Shown in pieces: positions 1-9,693 of a DNA stretch of 64,000 nt. Origin of the DNA: Ambrosia x helenae (taxonomy: Eukaryota; Streptophyta; Magnoliopsida; Asterales; Asteraceae); the NCBI GenBank assembly GCA_030844895.1, contig JAUTDX010000524.1:49244-113243 (forward strand), in the 5' to 3' direction. The notes beneath the pieces were generated by a model. The model was not told the origin of the DNA. It did no database searches and worked only from the letters and a program-made list of their open reading frames with translations. Numbering within the stretch: the stretch's first letter is position 1; each line of letters starts with the position of its first letter. A program made the translations under genes and the position numbers.

Positions 1-1227
1 AGGAGATTATTACTTTCGAATATCATCAGCCGCCAAGGAGGAGGCACGAACAAAAACTTAAGAGATTCGTAGAGGTTAATCGAAGGAGAAGAAGGCACGG
101 GTTTAGGATTGAAGTTACGGGCTTGATCATTGAAAGTTTTACTTTAATGTTTATTTACTTTGTGTTTATAAATATTGGTACCATAACTTCTCATTTATTT
201 GGACCTTTGTTTTTATCGGTTTCCATGACTATGAGTAGCTAAATCTTGAACCACTACCTAGGTTGTATGATGATCGCATGTTAGTTTTATACTTTCGGTT
301 TATGGATTATTTATTGAATGGTTAATGTTTTGATAAACGTTTGGTTGGTGTTTATTATGATGTGTGTGCGTACTTAAGTCTAATTTATTATTTTTGAGAG
401 TTCCATAAACGTCTTAGTGAATGTATTTCATGTTTGGATGTTTATTAGGGTTACCTGCTTGGTTCTTGTAGCTTAGTTTATGGTTTTGGTACCGAAATCC
501 ATAGGAACTTGATCAGAGAATTTAGAGGACTTTTTTATTCTTCCATTCTTGAGACCGGGAGGTGATGGAATGTTGGGTTGTCTAGAGCTTTAGGTGTTAG
601 GTTTTGGGTGAGACCGGGAGGTGATCCTATCCTAGTTGTCTTTAGTTTCTTGCAATTCCAAATCATAGTTAACCTAATTAAACTACTCCTTTACATCTTC
701 GGCTATATTGTGACTAGAGAGACCGGGAGGTGATCGAGTCATTAGAGTACCTTTACATTCTTAGTGAGGTGAGACCGGGAGGTGATCCGAACTAGATAAC
801 CAGTGTTTTATTCTTTAGGATTCTTTGGCGTGTGTTGGTGAGACCGGGAGGAGATCTAGCACGTCTTAGGGTTTCTTAAGTTATCTTTAGAATATGGTAT
901 CCATTCAGTTTTCCGTTACCGAGAGTTGTGAGTTACATGTAGGATTCAGTTTTCCTCAGTTATCCTTGCTGTCAGTTTATCTTGTTTAGTTACTTTATTT
1001 AATTATTAAAAAACCAAAAACCATTTAAAAATCATTTAATTTAAATCTAAGTCGAGCCTAGTTTTGTTTTCTATTAGTGACCCGTGGGTTCGATACTCGG
1101 ACTTACTTAGTCTGTACTGCATTGATAGGTACACTTGCCTCTCATGTGGTCTACTTTAGTTAAGTCTGTTTTATATTACTAGGTGTCTAGATTGGTTTAT
1201 TATTTTTAGACCATACATGGCACATCA
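1..1227 (+). repeat. 5' LTR (3' three-quarters only)
   Basis: It matches 4930-6166 in direct orientation and ends in CACATCA just before the primer-binding site. It contains five copies of a GAGACCGGGAGGTGAT-type motif. The first part of the LTR is off the window. Confidence 0.85.
551..855 (+). repeat. Five-copy 16-bp motif in the 5' LTR
   Basis: GAGACCGGGAGGTGAT starts at 551, 610, 719 and 771. A one-base variant (GAGGAGAT ending) starts at 840. Sequence between copies is unrelated. The matching set in the 3' LTR starts at 5480, 5539, 5647, 5699 and 5768. Confidence 0.9.
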
Positions 1228-1233
1228 AGTTTT

Positions 1234-1250
1234 TGGCGTCGTTGCCGGGG
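1234..1250 (+). promoter_or_regulatory. Primer-binding site, tRNA-Asp type
   Basis: TGGCGTCGTTGCCGGGG lies 6 bases after the LTR end. Plant tRNA-Asp ends in CCCCGGCAACGGCGCCA; the site is complementary to it with one mismatch. This primer is used by Athila/Tat-type gypsy elements, which supports the class call. Confidence 0.8.
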
Positions 1251-1489
1251 ACACTTGGCGATTGCGAAACTAGCTTTGATTTGGACTTCACTGATTAATT
1301 GGTCGTATCTGAGTCTTTTTGTTATTATCGTGTCTAGAGAATCTTAGGTTTTTATTTTCTTTTTGTGTGCTTGTGTGCTGAGTCCGTTCTTGTTTTTATT
1401 TTTCGTGTGTTTGAGTGTCGTTTTGTTTTGTGTGATTTATTTTATTTTTATTTTCTTTATATATCTGGTACCCGTGATCATTTTTTTTA

Positions 1490-2515
1490 GTGTCTGTATG
1501 CAGTGATGGCAGAAGAAAGACTATAGCAGGCCATATTCGGGAGAACGACCCACGTTACACTGTGTATTGCGACATTTGTGGAGAACCCAATCCAACTCAG
1601 TTTTGTCGTTATTCATCGGGGTACTCCACAGATTATTATGACACTTATCACCCGCACTCATATGAGAGAGATTCAAGCACAACCTTGTTGGAAAGCCATA
1701 GAGCATTAATGGAAACATGTAGTCGCTACTATGGATGGCAAAGGATTGAAGAAGAGAAGCCGAAGGAGCTGTCCACTCTGGATATTCTTAAAAGACAGAC
1801 GAAGGGACTTCTTCGTCAGATGGAAGAACAAACGATCAAAGAGGAGAGCAAAAGGCCTGAGGATGAAGCACGAAGAAAAGAGATGTTGCAGTTTAATCAT
1901 GAAATAAATTATAATAATGCTCAGTTTTAAATTGTTTGTTGCATGTTTCTCTCTTGACACATGGGATGAAGAAGAGATAGTTGGACAACTCACTCCAGAG
2001 CCGGAGACGTTAATGGACAATCCAGTCCCACCTCCGGTACAGCAAGAAGTGAATTACTATTGGGGTGATAATGAGGGGGACATAGAGGATTTTGATGTGA
2101 TGGAAGGTCCCCTAATACCAGCTACGGATACTATAGAGGAGGAAGAGATGGAAGCTGTCAGTGACGAGGATTTCCTCAAATATTTTTGCCCGCCTTAGTC
2201 CATTGAGCCACATGAGGAGGAAGAATGGCCATGGAAGAGGAGCAGGTATTTGAAGCAGTTATTCAGTCTCATCAAGATGATGATTACTGGCCCGTGCAGG
2301 CATTGGATGTTGTATTGCCATTACCACCACCACGGGAGAAGGCTAGTGATTACATGGGCCGACATTACATGCCACAATTAAGGTTTGGTCCAGGTAAGTG
2401 TAGGGATAGGTGGCCCGACCCGTTTGATTTTTTCAAACGTCTTTCTAAATTCACCAATTGTTTCTTGATGAACAATGGTGAAAGAAAAGAATTAAACGGG
2501 TTGGATATGGGATAG
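1490..2515 (+). pseudogene. Broken internal ORF of the non-autonomous element
   Basis: Three adjoining open stretches (about 1490-1930, 1917-2198 and 2225-2515) read like one ancestral coding region split by frameshifts and stops. The first has a Cys-rich patch (YCDICGEP, then a Cys eight residues later) and a basic-acidic helix rich in Glu, Lys and Arg. The second is very acidic and Pro-rich. The third contains DYMGRHYMPQL. An ATG at 1506 opens a short frame that stops after six codons, so the original start is lost. I recognise no known catalytic domain. Position after the primer site suggests a gag-like or element-specific protein. Confidence 0.5.
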
Positions 2516-3611
2516 ATAAAATATAAGCCACCTAATTGAAACTGCATGAAAACCCAGTTGTAGAGTTTGTAATATGTTTGAATTTTCTTTGTGTTTTGTT
2601 ATTATTTTTGTTTTTGAGTCTTTTTGCAGGTTTTCGTGTTTGCTTAGGCATAAAAAATTACACCATGAATGGATCCTATGTACTTAACTATATATTTTTA
2701 TGATTAGGATTTTTGGTAGAGGTTTGGGCAATGAAAGAAATTTTTTTCTAAACATTAAATTTAATTAACTTTCTGTGAAAAAAAGTTCTTCGTGTAATGC
2801 GGAGAACCTGGGCTGACCTGTTCATCTCATGTGAACAGTAATTACCCCGAATAGTTATACTTTATTCACTCGCGACGCGCGTTGAGATCACCAGTGTCCT
2901 TCACGTTGCGCGAGTTAATTAGAAAAATTTTATTTTCCAACCTATTTTCTTCCACCACCATTCATCGCCATTTCACCACATGTTTTACCATCATCGCCAC
3001 CCAAGTACTTTTTCTTGCATTTGTGTATATTGAGTCGGTCGAGTTTGTAGTTTATTTTTAGAGTCTTTTTTTTTTTTTTTTGAGTCAATTTTCTCTTAAC
3101 CCACTTTAGGGTATTTTCCCTTCAAGTGTGGGGATGATGGAGAGAGTCAGTTTTGGGTCATTGGTTTGTCTAAGATACTTTATTGTAGGTTTGGATCTAG
3201 CCACCCGTACTCAATCTCCATATCGGGTGGGGACGACCCAACAATCATTTAAGGCAACTATTTGTTTTTATATTTTCTTTTTAGTTTTTATTTGTCAGGA
3301 TTGAGTCAAAGGCCACGAATGAAATGCTATACGACTGGGTTTGGACAGACAACTTCAGATCGCTTACAACTACACTGCTTATATCAAGGGGAGTCTGTTC
3401 CTTTTTTCTACTTTATTTTATTCTACTCTCACATTGAGGATAAATGTGTCGTTCAAGTGTGGGGATGGAGACTTCGTTTTTATTTTTAGGTAGTTTGAGT
3501 CATAAATTATAAAAATTAAAAAAAAAAAAATTCAAAAAATGAAAATGTCCCTGATTTTTTATGCATTATATATGGAACATGATAGTAAAATTGGGATTTT
3601 TGGTTTTCAAA

Positions 3612-3672
<61 letters not shown>

Positions 3673-4533
3673 ATATAAAAAGATTGAAAGCGTGTTTGCT
3701 TAAGATGTGTCGGTAGGCCCATCTAGCTTTGAAAGATCCTATGATTGTTCTTAATTTACCTTAATAATCATGATATCCTGTGGGTTCTCATCTTAGAAGA
3801 AACGTTAGAACTGAAACTGCTGATAGTAATTAGAGGTATCACTGTAGGTCGAAAGCCCATATGTATTATTAATTAAATGGCACACTTGATCCTTTTTATG
3901 AGAATAAATCGGGTGAAAAGTGGCGCCCGAAAAAAAAAATCTATATTTCCATCAATTGAGCTAGATAAAAATACAAAATAAAAAATAACTAAAGCCTATG
4001 GAGTATCCCTTGGGGATGGTGACTCTGATCGAAACTCCCTCTAGGTCAAGTTAAAAAAAAGATATATATATATATATATATATGCCGAAGCTCATGTTGT
4101 CGCTCTCGGGGATGGTGACTCTAGTTGAGATAACCTCTGGGTTAGGTACGAAAAAAAAAGAAAAAAAAATATATATCTAAGCTCATACACTTCATCCACC
4201 ATCCATCATAAATTTAATTTCCAATACATTAGGGAGTTTAGTTTGCAGTGGTTGGTAAATCTATATGGTTTAACCTTTGCTTTGAAAGTTTGAGGTGGGA
4301 TTAGGTGAAGCTGAATATCTTGAGTGTGAGACCCGTAGATTGATTGTAATAATATGAACTTAATAGTTTACACGATTGGGGCCTGATTAGCTTGTGAATG
4401 GGTTTAGGTGGACAACAATACCGACAATTTTGGTTGATGCGTGATCAGATCTTAATTAATGAACCTAAAAGTTTTTGAAACCGAGAGTCCTGGTTATGAT
4501 TCCATTGAAGTCTTTTTCAGGGAGGAAAAATGT
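2516..4533 (+). other. Non-coding internal region with microsatellite and repeated polypurine motifs
   Basis: No credible ORF. It holds an (AT)n tract at about 3617-3667, and two PPT-like copies of TTCAAGTGTGGGGATG at 3121-3136 and 3452-3467. A short duplicated block beginning GGGGATGGTGACTCT occurs at 4013 and 4109. Confidence 0.7.
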
Positions 4534-4548
4534 TTAAGTGTGGGGATG
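4534..4548 (+). promoter_or_regulatory. Polypurine tract before the 3' LTR
   Basis: TTAAGTGTGGGGATG ends two bases before the LTR start TGATGTG at 4551, the expected place for plus-strand priming. Two further copies lie upstream in the internal region. Confidence 0.75.
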
Positions 4549-4550
4549 TT

Positions 4551-6166
4551 TGATGTGTTGCAAAACACATCTCTTTTCTCATGTATTTTGAATAATATTT
4601 TATTAGCATTTTACTCGTTTTGAGTCGTTTTTATTAGTTATTTATTTGTTTATTTATTTTGTAGGTGTTCGTGAAAATGAGCTCAAAATGAAAGAATTTC
4701 AATTAAGACATGAACACTTGAGAGCAGGTATTCATAGACGTTGGAGCGTAAATGAGGAATTTTGGTAGAGCCAAGAATACCCGAGATGCAAGCACAGGAT
4801 AATAATAATATTATTATTAACTAAGATGGTGTAATAATATGAGACAAAAGTCTCAAAACAAAAAAAAAAAGAGGCCCAAGTCCAATGCGATGAGAGGCCA
4901 CATATATTGGAGGAGAAATATTATTTACGAGGAGATTATTACTATCGAATATCATCAGCCGCCAAGGAGGAGGCACGAACAAAAACTTAAGAGATTCGTA
5001 GAGGTTAATCGAAGGAGAAGAAGGCACGGGTTTAGGATTGAAGTTACGGGTTTGATCATTGAAAGATTTACTTTAATGTTTATTTACTTTGTGTTTATAA
5101 ATATTGGTACCATAACTTCTCATTTATTTGGACCTTTGTTTTTATCGGTTTCCATGACTATGAGTAGCTAAATCTTGAACCACTAGCTAGGTTGTATGAT
5201 GATCGCATGTTAGTTTTATACTTTCGGTTTATGGATTATTTATTGAATGGTTAAAGTTTTGGTAAAGGTTTGGTTGGTGTTTATTATGATGTGTGTGCGT
5301 ACTTAGGTCTAATTTATTATTTTTGAGAGTTCCATAAACGTCTTAGTGAATGTCTTTCATGTTTGGATGTTTATTAGGGTTACCTGCTTGGTGCTTGTAA
5401 CTTAGTTTATGGTTTTGGTACCGAAATCCATAGGAACTTGATTAGAGAATTTAGAGGACTTTTGTATTCTTCCATTCTTGAGACCGGGAGGTGATGGAAT
5501 GTTGGGTTGTCTAGAGCCTTAGGTGTTAGGTTTTGGGTAAGACTGGGAGGTGATCCTATCCTAGTTGTCTTTAGTTTCTACAATTCCAAATCATAGTTAA
5601 CCCAATTAAACTACTCCTTTATATCTTTGGGTGTATTGTGACTAGAGAGACCGGGAGGTGATCGAATCATTAGAGTACCTTTACATTCTTAGTGAGGTGA
5701 GACCGGAAGGTGATCCGAGCTAGATAACCAGTGTTTTATTCTTTAGGATTCTTTGGGGTGTGTTGGGGAGACCGGGAGGAGATCTAGTACATCTTAGGGT
5801 TTCTTAAGTTATCTTTAGATCCATTACCGAGAGTTGTGAGTTACATGTAGGATTCTTGACCTAGGTAGTTGCCTTCATATCTTGATATTTTTCTCAGTTA
5901 TCCTTGCTGTCAGTTTATCTTGTTTATTTACTTTATTTAATTATTAAAAAACCAAAAACCATTTTAAAAATCATTTATTTTAAATCTTAGTCGAGTCTAG
6001 TTTTGTTTTCTATTAGTGACATGTTGATTCGATAGTCGGACTTACTTAGTCTGTACTGCATTCATAGGTGCACTTGCCTGTCGTGTGGTCTAGTTTAGTT
6101 GAGTCTGATTTATATTACTAGGTGTCTAGGTTAGTTTATTATTTTTAGACCATACATAGTACATCA
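4551..6166 (+). repeat. 3' LTR (complete, 1616 bp)
   Basis: It begins TGATGTGTTGC after the polypurine tract and ends ACATCA. From 4930 on it aligns with 1-1227. It repeats the five-copy 16-bp motif, with mutations in two copies. Sequence after 6166 matches a dispersed repeat, so the element landed in older repetitive DNA. Confidence 0.85.
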
Positions 6167-6215
6167 AAGGCCGATGACCAATAGTTTGGATTATATAGAT
6201 CCATTACTCCATATG
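6167..6215 (+). repeat. Fragment of a short dispersed repeat
   Basis: Sequence right after the LTR (GACCAATAGTTTGGATTAT, then CCATTACTCC) resembles 15690-15812 and 25440-25575, which share the same order of short blocks. It may be the 3' part of an old SINE- or MITE-like family. Confidence 0.4.
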
Positions 6216-6299
6216 TAATACATGTGTCAAAACAGATTAACATAAAAATGTACAATTGATTTATATCATGCGTTATAAGTATGAATCACATGCGTTATT

Positions 6300-7075
6300 A
6301 ACAAAATTACCCTCTTTGCTTTCATTGATGTTTCATGGCATTCATTGTCAACATAACTAATACACCTGAGAGTTGAGGTTGAGTATTGCAATAATCTAAC
6401 ATTTTTGAGTTGTTGTCCCTAAATCCATCTCAAACAAATCAAGCTGATCATCATCAACATCATCACCTTCTTGTTTATAGTTAATTCATCTTTGTGGAGT
6501 TTGAACAAGTGGTAATATGTAATCACCATCTAAGTTGTCATTTTTACCACCATAATTAACATCCTAATTTTGCATAGAGACCAAAACATTCACAACTTCA
6601 TGGACCTTTTCATTGTTGAGTTCCTTTTCTTATATCTTCTTTGAATTGTCATGACGTCATCTTCTTTATCAGTAGCTTTGTTGATTTCTACACCGTCATC
6701 CTCATTATCTGTTAACGGCCCATTGTTGAACAGATATGTCTCCATGTTCAATACCAATCCAAATTATATGCTTCTTATGTCATCCTTTTGTGCAATTGTA
6801 TAACCTTTTATGTTTCTCATGAAGTCGGAAGGCGATCATCTCATTTTTAGTTTTGTTTGTTTGTACTCAACAAATTCCTTGACTTCTTCCTTCTTTTGCG
6901 GATTTGTTTTCATTTTCTTGACAGGTTTCTCAAAATCATCATCGGATTTTGTTTTTGAATTTGTAGAAACTTTATCTTATGTTTGTGTATTCTGTGGCTG
7001 TTTTTTAGGTAGATTCTTTAAATGTTGAACATCATCATCCGACTCTGCTTGCATATCATGTTCTTATGGTATCTC
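6300..7075 (-). pseudogene. Degenerate minus-strand coding sequence of unknown function
   Basis: The minus strand translates in one frame over long stretches into charged, low-complexity protein (for example ESDDDVQHLKNLPKKQ, then KPVKKMKTNPQKKEEVKEF) interrupted by stops. Asp/Lys-rich linkers like this occur in transposon-encoded proteins and in nuclear proteins. I recognise no domain. It ends near a tract that reads as ordinary AT-rich DNA. It could also be chance low-complexity sequence. Confidence 0.3.
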
Positions 7076-7439
7076 TGTGCTGTTAAACAAGTATGACACA
7101 CGTTATATTTAATTATGACACAACTTATTTAAAATTTTACTTATTTGTGTTTTTACTTAATGACACATGTTATACTACCTTTTGACGCACCTAATAATTG
7201 ACCAACAATGTCTATGGTTATTCTAACCAATAACTCACCTTATACTATTCGAGACACACATTTTGAATTTTCATACTTCAAAATTTTCCCAACTTACAAC
7301 AACAAAAGACACAATTCAAGAGGTCGACAAAACATAAATATTCAGCACAGATTCAACCATAACATACCTATATTCACTTTCTTAAACGCATGACCAACGT
7401 TTTGTTTGCTTCTTCTTTCTGATGCTGCAACATAATAAC

Positions 7440-8293
7440 TGTTGAAAGATGATACTTTATTCATTCAATCTAATAACTTTAATAACTATCATTATAATGT
7501 TTGTTTGAATATTTTGTTCGAGGTTTGCAGGTATCTTGCCTACCTGGAAGCTGCTAATGGATTCGTTGCCAGTAATGGCTTGTAGCCAGGAACAAGTGTA
7601 GATGGTTTAGTTCAATTCGAGTGTTGGGTTCTTGGATGTTGGATGATGCTAAACAAACAAGGCTTGAGGATATTGTTGGAGAAGGCTTGTTGGACTAGAC
7701 TTGGTTGCTGTTGGGCTATTGATACAATACTCGTGGGTGCATCATGGGCCGAGTTGAGTTAATGGGCTACTTATTATTTTACAAGCCATCCAAGTCAAGA
7801 GGTCATGCTTGCTTGTATTTTTGATCAAGTCGGTCAAGAAGTTTCTGGATAGGATTATAAATACAATGATAACATCAACCTTTACACCTGCTTCTCTCTC
7901 ACACATAATATTAATAAAGACAAGGCGATTAGAGTTTCCAGATGTGATTTCGTCTCATTCCACAGATCACTTATTGGCCTCTCAACAAAGATCTCTCTAT
8001 CATCCAGATCATGTTACCTCTATTCCTTGCTTTTCTTACATACTCATCTTTCAAATAGTTTTTGGTTATTGTTCTCATCTAGGGTTGGAGCCTTTGATCT
8101 TAAAACGTTTGTTTTCTGATTGCCTCTTTATGATTCTAGAGTGTGAGATAGTGTTTCTGATTGTGGGTCTGGATTGTCATAGATGCTAGGGTTCTTTATT
8201 TGTATTTTAAAAGTCCTTGTAAGTTTTGGGATAAGTATTTTTCTGGTTTGGGAATAAATCATTAGATGTTCTTGATATCATGAAACTTTGACA
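7440..8293 (+). mobile_element. Solo LTR, 854 bp, TSD ATAAC (probably Ty1/copia)
   Basis: The block starts TGTTGAAAG and ends TTTGACA, and is flanked by ATAAC at 7435-7439 and 8294-8298. Inside, TATAAATAC near 7857 and AATAAAG near 7914 look like a plus-strand LTR promoter and poly(A) signal. No primer site or coding follows, so this is a solo LTR left by recombination. The ORF inside (7809-8189) is not conserved. The class is inferred from size and layout only. Confidence 0.6.
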
Positions 8294-8860
8294 ATAACAC
8301 CTCAACGTACATGTATTTGGAATCAACGCTTATGTAAAAAAGTCGCCAAATTACCTATATTACGCTTCGTTGCCATTGAAAACCCTAAGGGTCGATAATT
8401 GTCTTCAACTTGTTGCCAACCCTAGTCAAATACAAAATGTTTTTTCGTGATTGAAAAAGTAATTAACGAGAATGGACGGTGTAATTTGAATTAAATTGAA
8501 AATTGAAATTGTATATTTTGACGATAATACACTTTCGTTGGTTAAACCGTATGATTCAAGTTAATAATTACAATCATGCCACCACCTACAATTTAACCCT
8601 AATCAACGACTCTTCTTTATTCGTGTACTTTGTAGGTTAATGACGCTTTTTAAGATAACTTTATAGATTATACAAAATTGTTGATTGTTACTAAATCAAG
8701 AGGTATTATGTCATTCAAACTCATCAACACAAATCTCAAAATCACTTTAAAGCAAAAATAAAAATAAAATCCCTACACCCCTTAATTCAATTCCTCCTCT
8801 GCTATTATTTTCATTCTTCACATATTCATCCAATTTATTCATCATCATCATCTGTACTCT
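8294..8860 (+). other. Upstream region of the RING-H2 gene
   Basis: AT-rich unique-looking DNA with no ORF. Core promoter elements probably lie near its right end, but I cannot pick a TATA box with confidence. Confidence 0.4.
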
Positions 8861-9693
8861 TTCTCTCACATAATAACATATAATCCAATCATCTCCAACC
8901 TCCGATTATTCCCTTATGTAACGTCATCAACCAATCGTCTTAATTATCTCAATCGGTACAATTTTTTTATTAATTTTTCTGCGATTTTAGTAGTACTTGT
9001 TTTTATCAATTTAATACCGATTTATGCTTAATTTAATTGTTTATTATCTGGGTTTTGATTGTTTTTGTGTGAAGAGGGGATCTGAGTTTACTATGCTATG
9101 TGGGTTTGTTTTATTTATTTATTTATTTTTTTTATTTACAATTTTTATGTAAAATTGTTTTCATCATGAAACCAAAGGTTTGTTTGTTCATTGTTTTGAA
9201 GTCAAACCTCTACAGTGTTTAATTGCTAATAATTTAGAACGAAGTTTGTTCTTCTGTACGGATTTATTTTTATAAAGTTACTGTAGGTTGTTCTGATTAA
9301 AGTTTTTAATAATTATATTAGTTTTTGATGATCAGAAGTTTAGCTTCTGTAATTATTGAGCTAAAAGACATGTTTATGTTTTGTTCAAGTAGAATTCAGT
9401 CTTTTATTTATCTTCTTTTCTGCAATTTATTATTAATTAATTATTAAAAAATGTGTGCTTTAGTGTTTATGTAATGATACATAGTTATATACAGTTATAC
9501 ACATGTTGTGCTGTTTTACTTTGTGCAAGATCTGTTTTTTATTTTAATTTTAGATTTTTTATTTTGTTATTCTGTGTATAATCTTATGTCCTATTATAGA
9601 TGCTTTTATTTCAGAGACGCGGTTCTATCGGCGCTGTCTTTTGGTGAACTATTGGATTGATTATAATTGTGTGCTAGCTATTAATTGTCCGTG
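8861..9693 (+). promoter_or_regulatory. Likely 5' UTR with a leader intron
   Basis: A CT-rich stretch (TCTTTCTCTCACA, then TCATCTCCAACC) looks like a leader exon. A donor AATCG|GTACAA at 8956 pairs with an acceptor TTTCAG|AGACGC at 9614, giving a 659-base T-rich intron in the 5' UTR. The remaining leader runs to the ATG at 9694. Boundaries are from splice consensus only. Confidence 0.5.

Larger units (their letters stand above)
1..6166 (+). mobile_element. Non-autonomous LTR retrotransposon, Athila/Tat-like (left end outside window)
   Basis: Bases 1-1227 and 4930-6166 are two diverged copies of the same sequence in direct orientation, bracketing about 3.3 kb. A primer-binding site follows the left copy at once and a purine-rich tract precedes the right copy, so these are 5' and 3' LTRs of a plus-strand element. 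The internal region has only short broken reading frames and no protease, reverse transcriptase or integrase that I can see. That fits a large retrotransposon derivative needing enzymes from another element. The LTRs differ by many substitutions and small indels, so the insertion is not young. The left end lies outside the window, so the target duplication cannot be read. Confidence 0.85.

Noticed and set aside
7667..8278. Alternative solo LTR edges with GATAT flanks (7672 to about 8273)
   Set aside because: The right end would not finish in CA; the 7440-8293 solution gives TG...CA and a perfect ATAAC duplication.
9685..9693. Start of the RING protein at 9685
   Set aside because: That codon is TTG; the first ATG is at 9694 and family members begin MQ-R/G.
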